64,000 bases of DNA from Pirellulales bacterium (GTDB lineage Bacteria > Planctomycetota > Planctomycetia > Pirellulales > PALSA-1355). The stretch covers positions 218,265 through 282,264 of the forward strand of contig JALHMI010000013.1 of assembly GCA_022844125.1 (NCBI GenBank), in the 5' to 3' direction. The translations under genes were made by a program, and so were the position numbers. This document shows positions 1 to 8,963 of this stretch, piece by piece. Below the pieces are notes generated by a model. The model was not told the DNA's origin, ran no database searches, and saw only the letters and a program-made list of their open reading frames with translations. Within the stretch, counting starts at the first letter, position 1. Each line of letters begins with the position of its first letter.

Positions 1-1
1 G

Positions 2-1504
2 GTCGATCCGGCCGGCCCGATCACGGAGAAGTTCGACGTGCTGCTCGCGGTGCAGCCTTCTTCGCTCGGTCCGGATCAGATGAAAAACTTCATCGCGGCT
101 GTGAAGAGCGGCCAGCGGACGGCGATTTTCGAAGACCCGTTCCCGCTGTTAAACCCCAGCATTCCCGGCACCGCCGCGCCGAAGATGCCGCCTGGCGGCA
201 ACAATCCTTTCATGCAGCAGCAACAGCCCCCGCAGCCCAAAGGGGACATCACTGAATTGTGGCGGCTGTTGGGCGTCGACTTCGACGGCGACACGGTCAT
301 CTGGCAGGAATACAACCCCTTTCCGAAGCTACAGGAACTACCGCCCGAATGGGTCTTCGTCGATACTGGTTCCGGCGCGACCGAGCCGTTCAATCTCGAC
401 AGCCCGATCACGCAGGACCTGCAACAGGTGCTGTACCTGTTTCCTGGCAGCGTGCGAGGCTTGAACACCTCGACGATGAAGTTTGAGCGGCTGGTGAACA
501 CGAACAACAAGACCGGAACCATTCGGGCCGACCAGATCATGCAGCGGAGCTTCATGGGCCCCCCGCAGTTCAATCCAGACATCGCGCTGCTCCGCAAGCG
601 GACGGGCGACGCCTACATTCTGGCCGCCCAGATTCGTGGCAAGGCGCCCAAGGACGAAATCTCGGCCGAGGACGCACTCCAGGGTCTGCCAGGCGGACAT
701 CCGCCGCTCAATGTGCCGATGTCGGACCAGGAAGCCAAGGTCGAGGATGCACCGGCGGAGAAAACGGACGTCGCGAAAGAAGCTGACGCCGGCAAGGAAG
801 CGAACGCTGCGGAGCCGGCAGCGGAAGGTGATGCCGCCAAGGACGCCGCCACAGCGAAGCCCGCGGCCAAGCCCGCAGACGTCGAGATCAACGTCGTGCT
901 GGTGGCGGACATCGACTGTCTGTTCGGCGAGTTCTTCAACCTGCGTTCGCGCGGGACCAGCCCAACCGACGAGATCGAGTTCCAATTCGACAACGTGCCG
1001 TTCGTGCTGAACGTGCTCGACGTGCTAGCCGACGACGACCGGTTCGTCGAGATTCGCACCCGCCGCCCGCTGCATCGCTCGCTGCACAAGCTGCAGGACG
1101 CGACGGCAGGGGCCCAGGACAAAGCCGCCAAGGCTCGCGAGAAGTTTCAAAAAGACTTCGACAATGCCCAGCTCAAGGCCCAGAAGGAGTTCGAGGCCAA
1201 GATCGACAAGCTGCGGCAGCGTGAAGGCATCAACCAGCAGCAGGCGGCGATTGATATCCTGGCCGCACAGCAGCAAGGCCAGCGCGAACTGGACGTCCGG
1301 CTGGAGACGCTCCGCAAGGAACGCGACGAGGCGCTCAAGAGTGCCCAGCGCGAACTCGACCGCGAGGTCCACGCCCAGCAGGATTGGTACAAGTTGTGGG
1401 CAATTCTGCTGCCGCCGATTCCGCCGCTCATTGTGGGATTGATCGTGTTTTTCAATCGCCGCGCCCGCGAACGCGAAGGCGTCTCGCGAGCCCGCTTGCG
1501 GTAG
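2..1504 (+). CDS. GldG-like ABC-transport auxiliary protein, 5'-truncated by the window edge
   Basis: The reading frame is open from the first bases of the window, so the true start lies upstream; about 500 residues are visible. The visible N-terminus (FDVLLAVQPSSLGPDQ, then a region ending in EDPFP) matches the glutamine-amidotransferase-like fold of GldG/ABC_transp_aux proteins, periplasmic partners of ABC-2 exporters. In the middle there is an Ala/Glu/Lys-rich low-complexity stretch at about nt 735-880. A charged coiled coil follows at about nt 1110-1380, and one C-terminal membrane helix (LLPPIPPLIVGLIVFF) ends in an Arg-rich cytoplasmic tail, the usual GldG arrangement. The next gene, DUF4340, is the standard neighbour of GldG in gliding-type ABC loci. 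The ATPase and permease are presumably to the left of the window. The transported substrate cannot be inferred. Confidence 0.82.
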   Translation, partial: VDPAGPITEKFDVLLAVQPSSLGPDQMKNFIAAVKSGQRTAIFEDPFPLLNPSIPGTAAPKMPPGGNNPFMQQQQPPQPKGDITELWRLLGVDFDGDTVIWQEYNPFPKLQELPPEWVFVDTGSGATEPFNLDSPITQDLQQVLYLFPGSVRGLNTSTMKFERLVNTNNKTGTIRADQIMQRSFMGPPQFNPDIALLRKRTGDAYILAAQIRGKAPKDEISAEDALQGLPGGHPPLNVPMSDQEAKVEDAPAEKTDVAKEADAGKEANAAEPAAEGDAAKDAATAKPAAKPADVEINVVLVADIDCLFGEFFNLRSRGTSPTDEIEFQFDNVPFVLNVLDVLADDDRFVEIRTRRPLHRSLHKLQDATAGAQDKAAKAREKFQKDFDNAQLKAQKEFEAKIDKLRQREGINQQQAAIDILAAQQQGQRELDVRLETLRKERDEALKSAQRELDREVHAQQDWYKLWAILLPPIPPLIVGLIVFFNRRAREREGVSRARLR

Positions 1505-1571
1505 GCATTTCACAACGGAATTTATCCGCCGCCGATAACCGGCAGCGAGCTCGTCATCAGGATCTGTAGCC

Positions 1572-3362
1572 ATGCAAGACAAAGAATCGAAAAAGACGCT
1601 GATCTACGTGCTCGTGGCCGGCATGGCCCTGCTCGTGGCCTGGGAACCGTGGCGCCCCGCGCCGGCAGACACCAGCGTTCCCGAACGTGTGGGCCAGAAG
1701 CTGTTTCCCGACTTCAGTAATCCGTTGGCGGCCAAAAGCCTGGAAGTGATGACGTTCAACGAGGCCGACGCAACGCTGCGCGACTTCAAGGTAGCGCAGC
1801 AAAACGGCTTGTGGTCGATTCCCTCGCAAAGCGGCTACCCGGCCGATGCGAAGGAGCACATGGCCAAGGCGGCCACGGCGCTGATGGACATCAAAATCCT
1901 GGGCGTGGCCAGCGATTTGCCCGGCGACCAGAAGGTCTATGGCGTCATTACTCCCGACCCTGCCAAGCTCAAGGTCGGCGAAACCGGCGTCGGCACGCGG
2001 GTCACGGTGCGCGACGGTTCAGATAAAGTCCTGGCGGACCTCGTGATCGGCAAACCCGTCAAGGACGCGCCGCAACAGCGTTACGTCCGCGAGGCAGGGC
2101 GAGACGCAATCTATACGGTGGCCGTCAGCACCAATGAGTTCTCCACAAAGTTTGGCGACTGGATTGAGAAGGATCTCTTGAAGCTCAACGCCGCAGACGT
2201 CAAACGGATCGAGTTGAACGACTATTCGTCGCAGGCCCGAGCCACGCGCGAGGGGCAGTTCCTGGCCCTCGACCAGCGGAGCGAAATCGATCTCGGTTTC
2301 GACGATGCCAAGAACCAGTGGTCGCTGCTCGAAATGAAGGAGTTTGACGCCGAAGGAAAGCCCACGACGATCACGCTCTCGGACACCGAGGAGCTGGATG
2401 CCGAAAAACTGAACGCATTGAAAACGGCGCTGGTTGACCTCAAGATCATTGACGTCGAGCGAAAGCCCAGCGGCCTGAGCCAGGACCTCAAGGCCTCGGA
2501 AGAGTTTGTGAAAAACCGCGAAGCCGCGGTTTCATTGCAGCAGCGAGGCTTCTTCCCGGCTTCCACGCAAGAAGGCGGGTTGCAAATCTATTCCTCCGAA
2601 GGCGAAGTCATGGCCTCGACCAAGGAGGGTGTGAAGTACATCCTGCGATTCGGCAACCTGGCCGACGCGGGCACCGACGGCGAAAAGCCGGCTGAAGGCG
2701 GCGCCGATGCGAAGCTCGACGAGAGCGAGAGCACCGGACCCAGCCGCTATTTGTTCCTCACGGCGCAGTTTGACGAATCCATGATCGCGAAGCCCGAACG
2801 GCTGCCGCAGCCCGGCGAAGCCAAGCCGGCGGAGGCAGCCGCGGAGGAAGCATCTACGGAAGAGCAGCCAGCCACCGAAACTCCGGCCGATGCTCCCGCG
2901 AGCGACGCGCCATCTGATGAAGCGAAGCCGGTTGAGGATGCACTCGAAGGTGATAAGCCTGCGGAAGAAGCGGCGGTTCCCGAAACCAAGACCGCCGGCC
3001 AGGAGCCCGCCACTGCCGAGGCCGCTGACACTGCTAAGGCTGAAGAGCCGCCAGCCGACGCGGAGAAGCCGGCGGAAGCCGAAAAGAAAGAGCCCACGGC
3101 CGAAGAGGCCGAGCGACTGGCGGTCGAGAAGGAAAACAAGCGGCGTCAGGACGACTACGACGCCAAGGTTAAGGCCGGGCAGGAGAAGGTCAAGCAGCTC
3201 AATGAACGGTTCGCCGATTGGTATTACATCATCTCGGACGACACCTACAAGAAGATCCACCTCGGCCGCAAGGACATTATTAAGGCCAAGCCGGTCGATA
3301 CCAAGGAGGTTGGCAACCTCAAGGAATTGAACCAAGGACTCGAAGCGCCGGCCGTGCCTTAA
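1572..3362 (+). CDS. DUF4340 domain protein, envelope partner of the GldG-like protein
   Basis: This 596-residue protein has one N-terminal membrane helix (residues about 9-23) followed by a periplasmic DUF4340 region. DUF4340 proteins regularly follow GldG-like proteins in ABC-2 transporter loci, and the 67-nt gap here suggests co-transcription. The start is the ATG after the AGGA-containing leader. Residues about 365-520 are an acidic Ala/Pro/Glu/Lys-rich insert that splits the domain; the sequence then returns to ordered DUF4340-like sequence (FADWYYIISDDTYKKIHLGR). The preceding GldG-like protein carries a shorter insert of the same composition. A strong terminator follows the stop codon, so the operon ends here. 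The family assignment is good; the molecular role of DUF4340 is not established. Confidence 0.83.
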   Translation: MQDKESKKTLIYVLVAGMALLVAWEPWRPAPADTSVPERVGQKLFPDFSNPLAAKSLEVMTFNEADATLRDFKVAQQNGLWSIPSQSGYPADAKEHMAKAATALMDIKILGVASDLPGDQKVYGVITPDPAKLKVGETGVGTRVTVRDGSDKVLADLVIGKPVKDAPQQRYVREAGRDAIYTVAVSTNEFSTKFGDWIEKDLLKLNAADVKRIELNDYSSQARATREGQFLALDQRSEIDLGFDDAKNQWSLLEMKEFDAEGKPTTITLSDTEELDAEKLNALKTALVDLKIIDVERKPSGLSQDLKASEEFVKNREAAVSLQQRGFFPASTQEGGLQIYSSEGEVMASTKEGVKYILRFGNLADAGTDGEKPAEGGADAKLDESESTGPSRYLFLTAQFDESMIAKPERLPQPGEAKPAEAAAEEASTEEQPATETPADAPASDAPSDEAKPVEDALEGDKPAEEAAVPETKTAGQEPATAEAADTAKAEEPPADAEKPAEAEKKEPTAEEAERLAVEKENKRRQDDYDAKVKAGQEKVKQLNERFADWYYIISDDTYKKIHLGRKDIIKAKPVDTKEVGNLKELNQGLEAPAVP

Positions 3363-3395
3363 ATCACAAAGTCGTTCACATGACGGAACAACCCG

Positions 3396-3432
3396 AGCCC
3401 TGGGAAATGTCCTCCCTGGGCTTTTTGTTTTT
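3396..3432 (+). terminator. Rho-independent terminator after the GldG/DUF4340 operon
   Basis: AGCCC-T-GGGA (3396-3405) pairs with TCCC-T-GGGCT (3413-3422), one T-T mismatch and a 7-nt loop, followed by TTTTGTTTTT. It lies about 30 nt after the DUF4340 stop. The U-tract is only on the plus strand, so the convergent DUF971 gene is not obviously served by it. Confidence 0.85.
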
Positions 3433-3452
3433 CACGCGCTATCAATCGCGGG

Positions 3453-3773
3453 CTACATCTGGGATCCCAGTTCCCGCAGCAGTTCGAGCGTGAAGATGCC
3501 CGTGTCGTGGCCATCGGAAAACTCGATGTTGTAGGCGTAATTTCCGACGGGGTTCATGGCCTGGATCTTCAGCGGCTGGGCCTCGGCCATGGAAATCACC
3601 TGCAGTCCGCCGCTGGGCTGGGGCGGGGCCTTGCGTTGTTCGCGGCAATTCGCACAAGGACATGCCTTGCGCAGCTCGCCGAACGCGATTTCGCGCACCA
3701 CTCCATCGCTCCAGGTGATGACAAGCTTCTTGCCTTCGGCAACTTCGAGCTTCGTGGGTCGGGGATCAGACAT
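3453..3773 (-). CDS. DUF971 domain protein
   Basis: This 106-residue protein covers a complete DUF971 domain (related to the N-terminal domain of gamma-butyrobetaine hydroxylase). The hallmarks are visible: LVITWSDG near residue 17, the LRKACPCANC cysteine cluster (C38, C40, C43) and a C-terminal SDGHDTGIF-L-LL segment. Stand-alone DUF971 proteins are common in bacteria and often occur near iron-sulfur or Mrp/ApbC genes; the cysteines suggest metal binding, but no reaction is known. It lies 155 nt downstream of dps on the same strand, but the dps terminator in between suggests its own promoter. Confidence 0.85.
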   Translation of the reverse strand: MSDPRPTKLEVAEGKKLVITWSDGVVREIAFGELRKACPCANCREQRKAPPQPSGGLQVISMAEAQPLKIQAMNPVGNYAYNIEFSDGHDTGIFTLELLRELGSQM

Positions 3774-3855
3774 CGGTCTTTCGGTGAAAAGCGTGAAGGT
3801 GCGGCGAACCGAGTTTTACCGCCACACACTCGGTTGTCGCAAGCGGGTCGCGCAG

Positions 3856-3893
3856 AATAAAAGAAGCCACGAGCGGCAGGCCGCCCATGGCTT
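3856..3893 (-). terminator. Rho-independent terminator after dps
   Basis: Read on the minus strand, AAGCCATGGGCGGC and GCCGCTCGTGGCTT form a stem of up to 14 bp with two G-U wobbles (plus-strand 3864-3893) around a 2-nt gap. CTTTTATT follows. It begins about 35 nt downstream of the dps stop and separates dps from the DUF971 gene. Confidence 0.8.
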
Positions 3894-3928
3894 GATGGTG
3901 AATCATCCCGCTTTTCGTTCGATTCGCC

Positions 3929-4522
3929 TCAGGTCGTATGCCCATTGCCGGCATGCACCAGTGGCACGTCCACAACGTGCTGCGAAACGAACCAGACTTG
4001 CATCTCATTCAGGCGAATGACGTCGCTGACCAGCAGATCGTTCGTCCCGTCGTCGCCGCTGTCGGCCGCTTGTTTGGCCATGCTGCGGGCTTCCAACAGG
4101 ATAATCTCATGGGCTTGGAGCAGCCGCGAGATCTGCACCGGAGCCTCCTCACGGCCTTTCGGCGGGCGCGGAATCGAGGTCGTTTCGGCCACGTCCGGCG
4201 CCATTGCAATCGAAACGCCACCTAACAATTGAACTCGCTCGGCAATTGAGTCGATCAGCGCCGTCTGCTCGCCGGCGTGTTTGTCGAACAGCTCGTGTAA
4301 TTGCAGGAACGTCGGGCCGGTCACTTGCCAGTGATGCTTCTTGTACATGTCGCGAAGCGTGATGCTGTCGGCCAACACCTGGTTGAGGTTCTCGCAACTC
4401 GTGCGGCGTTCCTTATCGCCCAGCGCCAGCGGCATCTGCACCACGTGACCGTACTGCTGGATCTCGTGCGCCTTCTGGCCGGTGATTGGGGTGGCCCGGC
4501 TCGCATCTTTCGTGGTCGGCAT
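3929..4522 (-). CDS. dps: Dps-family ferroxidase / DNA-protection protein
   Basis: This 197-residue ferritin-like protein belongs to the Dps family, dodecameric cages that oxidise ferrous iron with peroxide and store it. The inter-subunit ferroxidase ligands are all present with the spacing of E. coli Dps: H64, H76, D80, D91 and E95, within HHWQVTG, LHELFDKHAGEQ and DSIAER. The N-terminal tail of about 40 residues is longer than the core and contains several Lys/Arg, which could aid DNA contact, although that is inference. A strong AAGGAG Shine-Dalgarno lies just before the ATG, and a hairpin-plus-U-tract terminator lies just after the stop, so it looks monocistronic. DNA binding itself cannot be read from the sequence. 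Confidence 0.93.
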   Translation of the reverse strand: MPTTKDASRATPITGQKAHEIQQYGHVVQMPLALGDKERRTSCENLNQVLADSITLRDMYKKHHWQVTGPTFLQLHELFDKHAGEQTALIDSIAERVQLLGGVSIAMAPDVAETTSIPRPPKGREEAPVQISRLLQAHEIILLEARSMAKQAADSGDDGTNDLLVSDVIRLNEMQVWFVSQHVVDVPLVHAGNGHTT

Positions 4523-4733
4523 GAATCTCTCCTTACGTATTGGTCATGAACCCTAAATGGCAGTGTGGTTTCGCGTGTCTTTGAAAGGTGCAAATCTCGC
4601 GCCGCCAACGACGGACGCTACATTCCAGCACCTCGGTCAATTATAGGGCCGCAGTCCAATCGGCCAAGAAAAATGCGACGCCACCAGAGTGTGCGAATCC
4701 GTACCCGCGCGGTGCCGAACTGCAGCGTTTCCG

Positions 4734-5402
4734 TTAGACGTCCTCTTCCGTCAGGTCTTCAGCGTATCCCGGCGGGAACGGGTTGCCCGCGGGAGCATCC
4801 CTGAGCTTTTCGCCCGGCGGCCCGAAAGATCGCACGTCGGACGGCGTACTCTCCGCCGGAGATGCAAGCGGCGGTGCTTCCACGGCCGCTTTATCGTCCA
4901 GTTCTTGCAGAACGCCAAACTCGCGCAGCCAGAACTGCACTTCCACTTCGCTGATCGGCCCCGTCGGTTTTCCGGCGTGCTTCTTCGCTCGGGAGCGCTC
5001 GATCCGCAGGCGAATCACGTCGCCATACCACACGTCACTGTCGATGGCTCTGGCTCGGCGGCGGCGCGCGGCGCGATGCAAGCGATGATCGCTCGAGACG
5101 ACTGTCAATCGCCGCGGCGAATTTTCGGCCTCGATCAACTCCTCGATCACGGTATCGGCATCCAGGCCCTTGGGAGCGAAGCGAACTGTCATCCCACGGT
5201 GCAAGATCGTTCGCGGTAAGCCAGGCGGTGCCTCGCGAGCATCGAAGACCACGATCGTGCGCGAGAGCTGCTTCTCAACCAGCGATTCGGCGAGAAAGTT
5301 CAACAGCGCATTGCGCGAACGTTCGAGCGAGCCCGGCCCGATGCCGCGTCCGAGTATGCCGCTCGCGTGCAGCAGGTTGTAACCGTCGATGAGCAGCGAC
5401 AT
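4734..5402 (-). CDS. YacP-like NYN-domain ribonuclease
   Basis: This 222-residue protein starts with SLLIDGYNLLH and has the acidic PIN-like constellation of the NYN/YacP family: D6, D54 in VVFDARE, D81/D83 and D105 in VVSSDHRLHR. YacP (Rae1) of Bacillus is a ribosome-associated endoribonuclease; whether this protein acts there is not shown. Residues 1 to about 140 form the domain. The Pro/Ala/Glu-rich C-terminus beyond about residue 165 looks flexible and has no recognised motif. It is the last gene of a pyrB-pyrC-yacP unit, 62 nt after pyrC, and is probably co-transcribed. Confidence 0.85.
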   Translation of the reverse strand: MSLLIDGYNLLHASGILGRGIGPGSLERSRNALLNFLAESLVEKQLSRTIVVFDAREAPPGLPRTILHRGMTVRFAPKGLDADTVIEELIEAENSPRRLTVVSSDHRLHRAARRRRARAIDSDVWYGDVIRLRIERSRAKKHAGKPTGPISEVEVQFWLREFGVLQELDDKAAVEAPPLASPAESTPSDVRSFGPPGEKLRDAPAGNPFPPGYAEDLTEEDV

Positions 5403-5464
5403 CGTGTTCTCGAGCGTGCCCCGGTAATCCAGCGGGCGGACGAGCGGAATCCGAGCGAACCGAT

Positions 5465-6790
5465 CTACCGCGCTCGCACCGGTTGGCGACTCGGCTGATC
5501 TGCCCCATCGGCTTGATACTTGATTCGCCCGCCGACGATGACGGTGTCTGCGCGGCCGCGCAACTTCCAGCCACCGAACGGCGTATTCGTGCTCTTGGAA
5601 CGGGACTTTGCCGGATCGACGGTCCAGGCCACATTGGGATCGATGATCGTAATGTCGGCGTCGGCGCCGATGGCCAGCGTCCCCTTGGGGATGCCGAGGA
5701 TTCGGGCCGGATTGATCGTCATCTTGGCGATCGCCTGTGGCCAGTCGAGATGCCCTGGCTCGATGAGTTGTGTCACGACCAGCCCCAGGGCCGTCTCCAG
5801 CCCCACGATGCCGAATGGCGCTTGATCGAGCTCACGCATCTTTTTTTCGCGGGCATGCGGAGCGTGATCGGTGCAGATGACGTCGATCGTGCCGTCCACA
5901 AGCCCGGCAATGCAGGCCTCGACGTGAGATTGTCCCCGCAGCGGCGGGCTCATCTTGAAGTTTGAATCGAACGAGCGAAGGCATTCGTCCGAGAGCGTGA
6001 AGTGGTGCGGACAAACTTCCGTGGTCACGCGCACGCCGCGTCCCTTGGCCCGGCGGATCAAGTCGATGCTGCCGCTGGTCGAAACATGCATCATGTGCAC
6101 GCGGCCGCCAGTCGCATCCGCGAGCGCAATGTCGCGGGCGGTCATCACGTCCTCGGCCGAAGCAGGCATTCCCGGCAGGCCGAGGACCATCGAGACCAGC
6201 CCCTCATGCATCACGCCGCCCTGCGTCAACTCACGCACTTCCGCGTGATTGAGAATGGGCTTATCGAACATCTGGCAGTATTCCAGGGCACGCCGCATGA
6301 GCTCGGCGTCGTAGACCGGGGCCCCGTCGTCGCTGAACGCGACGGCGCCGGCCTGCACGAGTTGGCCGATCTCGGCCAGTTCCTTACCTTCGCGATTCTT
6401 ACTGACACACGCGACGACATACACATTGCACTGATCGGCCCGCGAGGCGAGATGCTGGATGAACTCGACGGTGGCCTGAGTGTCGATCGGCGGTTCGGTG
6501 TTGGGAATGCAGGCAATCGACGTGAATCCACCCGCGATCGCGGCGCTGGCGCCGGTGAGGATCGTCTCGTCCTCCTCGCGACCCGGCTCGCGGAGGTGCA
6601 CGTGCATATCGATGAGGCCGGGCGCAACGATCTTGCCCTGGGCGTCAACGGTGCGCACATCGCCGGTGGCCATCGCATCGAAGGCGGCGACGCGGCCGTT
6701 CTCGATCAGCACGTTGGTGATGCGGTCGATTCCCTGGCTGGGATCGATCACGCGACCACCTTCAATGAGCAGCGAACTCGAGCTTGCCAC
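5465..6790 (-). CDS. pyrC: Dihydroorotase (class I, multifunctional complex type)
   Basis: This 441-residue amidohydrolase catalyses the third step of pyrimidine synthesis, cyclisation of carbamoyl-aspartate to dihydroorotate. The metal-binding DMHVHLREPG motif is at residues 61-70. The GGFTSIACIPNTEP and ICTDHAPH segments typical of class I enzymes are present, and the length agrees with that class (about 430). The C-terminus carries the usual second half of the composite beta-sandwich. It follows pyrB by 30 nt on the same strand, the arrangement known for bacteria whose class I dihydroorotase associates with the ATCase catalytic subunit. No pyrI regulatory subunit is seen here. Confidence 0.95.
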   Translation of the reverse strand: MASSSSLLIEGGRVIDPSQGIDRITNVLIENGRVAAFDAMATGDVRTVDAQGKIVAPGLIDMHVHLREPGREEDETILTGASAAIAGGFTSIACIPNTEPPIDTQATVEFIQHLASRADQCNVYVVACVSKNREGKELAEIGQLVQAGAVAFSDDGAPVYDAELMRRALEYCQMFDKPILNHAEVRELTQGGVMHEGLVSMVLGLPGMPASAEDVMTARDIALADATGGRVHMMHVSTSGSIDLIRRAKGRGVRVTTEVCPHHFTLSDECLRSFDSNFKMSPPLRGQSHVEACIAGLVDGTIDVICTDHAPHAREKKMRELDQAPFGIVGLETALGLVVTQLIEPGHLDWPQAIAKMTINPARILGIPKGTLAIGADADITIIDPNVAWTVDPAKSRSKSTNTPFGGWKLRGRADTVIVGGRIKYQADGADQPSRQPVRAR

Positions 6791-6820
6791 GCGGTTTCCT
6801 TTCGAACAATCCCTTGGGAA

Positions 6821-7798
6821 TCACCCTTGGGCCGTGAGTTCACCTTGTGCGCCAAGGGTGAGCCAGAGCACGGCCATGCGCACCGCCAGTCCGTTGGTGA
6901 CCTGGTCGAGGATGGCGGAGTGCGAACCGTCGGCCACGTCGGCGGTCACTTCAACACCGCGATTAATCGGCCCCGGCGCGAGGATCAGAATATTATCCTT
7001 GGCCCGTTCCAGCCGCTCGCGCGTCATGGCATAGAGCAGGGCATATTCTCGAATGCCTGGGAACGGCCGGGTCGACTGCCGCTCAAATTGAATTCTTAGC
7101 AGATTGAGCACGTCGCAGCGGTGCAGGATCTTGTCCAGATCGTAAACCACCTCCACGCCAAACTCTTCCCACCGCTTCGAGACCAGCGTCGATGGTCCGC
7201 AGAGGATCACATGCGCGCCGAGTTTCTGCAGCCCCCAGATGTTGCTGCGTGCCGTTCGGCTGTGCGAGATATCACCCACCAGCGCGACGGTGAGTCCCGC
7301 GATGCGGCCCAACCGCTGCCGGATCGTGAGAATATCCAAAAGTCCCTGCGTGGGATGTTCGTGCGGCCCATCGCCGGCGTTAATCACCGACACGTCAAGA
7401 TTCTGCGCTAGCAACTGCGCTGTGCCGGGCGTGCGGTGACGAACCACCACGGCGTCGATCCCCATGGCCTCGATGTTCTTGGCCGTGTCGATGAAAGTCT
7501 CACCCTTGGAGAGGCTCGAAGTCGAGGCGGCGAAGTCGATCGTGTCGGCCCCCAGGCGGCGGGCACTGAGCGCAAAGCTGGTGCGAGTGCGCGTCGAGTT
7601 CTCGAAGAACAGGTTCGCCACCGTGCGGCCGGTAAGAATCGGTAGTTTTTGCGTGCAGCCGGCCGTCGCTTCTTTGAACTGCGTGGCAGTGTCGAGAATG
7701 ATGTTCAGTTCTTCAGCCGACAGGCTTTCCAAATCCAACAGATGCCGCCGGGTCCAGGCGGCCGGAACCGCTCCAATATCCCACACCTCGGTGCTCAT
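6821..7798 (-). CDS. pyrB: Aspartate carbamoyltransferase catalytic subunit
   Basis: This protein joins carbamoyl phosphate and aspartate in the first committed step of pyrimidine synthesis. [12 protein letters not shown] (residues about 64-75) is the carbamoyl-phosphate loop. S-SLSKGET, the HPTQ motif (148-151) and a complete C-terminal aspartate-binding domain are present. An upstream in-frame start would add 26 residues, but the ATG at 7798 gives the usual start and has GGGAAGG directly in front; the protein is then 325 residues. It heads the pyrB-pyrC-yacP operon. A sigma-70-like promoter about 40-70 nt upstream leaves a leader of only about 33 nt, too short for a classical attenuator. 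Confidence 0.95.
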   Translation of the reverse strand: MSTEVWDIGAVPAAWTRRHLLDLESLSAEELNIILDTATQFKEATAGCTQKLPILTGRTVANLFFENSTRTRTSFALSARRLGADTIDFAASTSSLSKGETFIDTAKNIEAMGIDAVVVRHRTPGTAQLLAQNLDVSVINAGDGPHEHPTQGLLDILTIRQRLGRIAGLTVALVGDISHSRTARSNIWGLQKLGAHVILCGPSTLVSKRWEEFGVEVVYDLDKILHRCDVLNLLRIQFERQSTRPFPGIREYALLYAMTRERLERAKDNILILAPGPINRGVEVTADVADGSHSAILDQVTNGLAVRMAVLWLTLGAQGELTAQG

Positions 7799-7838
7799 GC
7801 GGTTACCTTCCCATTGGCTTTTTTCACGCGCTCGCCAA

Positions 7839-7867
7839 ATTCTAACGCACACCCCCGGTGCTGAAAA
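7839..7867 (-). promoter_or_regulatory. Candidate sigma-70 promoter of pyrB-pyrC-yacP
   Basis: On the minus strand TTTTCA (plus 7862-7867) is followed after exactly 17 nt by TAGAAT (plus 7839-7844), which are 4/6 and 5/6 matches to the consensus. Transcription would start near 7832, leaving a leader of about 33 nt before the pyrB ATG. Confidence 0.5.
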
Positions 7868-7940
7868 GCAACCCACGACCGCCGCTGCGATTTGCCCAGG
7901 AAATGCATGTCTTCTACGTCAATGCATGGTGCGACAATCC

Positions 7941-7952
7941 TATAATGAAACC
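7941..7952 (+). promoter_or_regulatory. TATAAT box directly in front of the diguanylate cyclase start
   Basis: A perfect TATAAT (7941-7946) ends six nt before the ATG at 7953, so the predicted transcription start coincides with the A of the start codon. No Shine-Dalgarno is visible. The -35 position (about 7918-7923) is poor. This suggests a leaderless mRNA. Confidence 0.4.
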
Positions 7953-8786
7953 ATGTCCAGCGATTTGCAGATTCGAGTCTTGATCCGGGTCAATGATCCG
8001 CAGTTGCGCGATCGGGCAGCCGCGGCGCTCGACGCGGGCAGTTTTCGGATCAACACCAAAGTGGCGAACAGCCCAAGCGGTAACGATTGGCAAGTCATCG
8101 TCACGGATCAAGCTGTCGACGAGCATTTCGACAGGGGTAGGGCAGGGCGGGGGAGTTCGGCAATCGTCGGACTAGGCGTCACGGAGAACGTCGATGTCGA
8201 CCTACCTGTCGACTTCACCGGCCGAGAACTGAGAATCGCCGTCCGGCTCGTGCGGCAGATGGCTGAACTGCGGGCCGAGCGAGACGAGCTAGTCGAGGCG
8301 CATTCGGCTGTCCGTCAGCTTGCCGAGACTGATCCGCTCACTGGCTTGCCGAACCGCCGGGCCTGGGAGAGGCGAATCCCGGCGCTCCTGGCTCTGGCGG
8401 CGCGCACGGCTGAGCCGGCCTGGCTGGCACTGCTCGATTTGGATGGATTCAAACAGATCAACGACCATCTCGGTATGAACCGTGGCGATCAGGTGCTTAG
8501 GCAGTGTGCACTATCGCTGTCATCCGCGCTGCGGCGGGATGATCTCGTGGCGCGATTGGGCGGTGACGAGTTCGGTATCCTCCTGGTCGGAGTTGGAGAA
8601 GACCGAGTGCTGGAAATCTGCGAAAGACTGCGAGACAGCATTGCCAACGGTGGCGAAGTGTCGGCGAGCATTGGCCTGACTCGCGCAGACGGCCGGGCGA
8701 GCGAAGCGGCTCTCTTAAGTGCAGCGGAAGTCGCGATGCGAGAGGCCAAGAGAGCAGGTGGCAACCGAGTCACTCTTCGGAACTAG
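7953..8786 (+). CDS. GGDEF diguanylate cyclase
   Basis: This 277-residue protein has a C-terminal GGDEF domain that should make cyclic di-GMP from two GTP. Visible elements are DPLTGLPNRR (127-136), LDLDGFKQINDHLG (161-174) and the intact active-site RLGGDEFGIL with GGDEF at 203-207. R194 and D197 lie five residues before GGDEF and form a canonical RxxD inhibitory site, so product feedback is expected. Residues 1 to about 90 resemble no family I recognise, perhaps a degenerate receiver-like domain, and a short helix (about 95-125) links them to the catalytic part. A much longer open frame extends upstream, but it overlaps the pyrB gene antisense; the ATG at 7953 was chosen because it begins the cyclase-like sequence. 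Confidence 0.9.
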   Translation: MSSDLQIRVLIRVNDPQLRDRAAAALDAGSFRINTKVANSPSGNDWQVIVTDQAVDEHFDRGRAGRGSSAIVGLGVTENVDVDLPVDFTGRELRIAVRLVRQMAELRAERDELVEAHSAVRQLAETDPLTGLPNRRAWERRIPALLALAARTAEPAWLALLDLDGFKQINDHLGMNRGDQVLRQCALSLSSALRRDDLVARLGGDEFGILLVGVGEDRVLEICERLRDSIANGGEVSASIGLTRADGRASEAALLSAAEVAMREAKRAGGNRVTLRN

Positions 8787-8963
8787 GAATCGCTGGTCGA
8801 GCGATTGCTTGTGCGAACATTCATCACTCGGCCAGGCGATGGTGCGAATCTCGTGCGAATTGCATGCTGGGCTGTATTTTTCTACCATCCGTCCGCTTTC
8901 GTCCTCAAAAGGCGTCTAGAGGGATAGTGCCGCGACCGCCCTCAAATACGAAGGGAAACGCTA

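Noticed and set aside
6002..7099. 365-residue plus-strand frame across pyrC and pyrB
   Set aside because: It is antisense to two unmistakable enzymes and has no recognisable motif.
7464..7952. N-terminal extension of the diguanylate cyclase frame
   Set aside because: It overlaps pyrB antisense, and the family-like sequence starts only at 7953.
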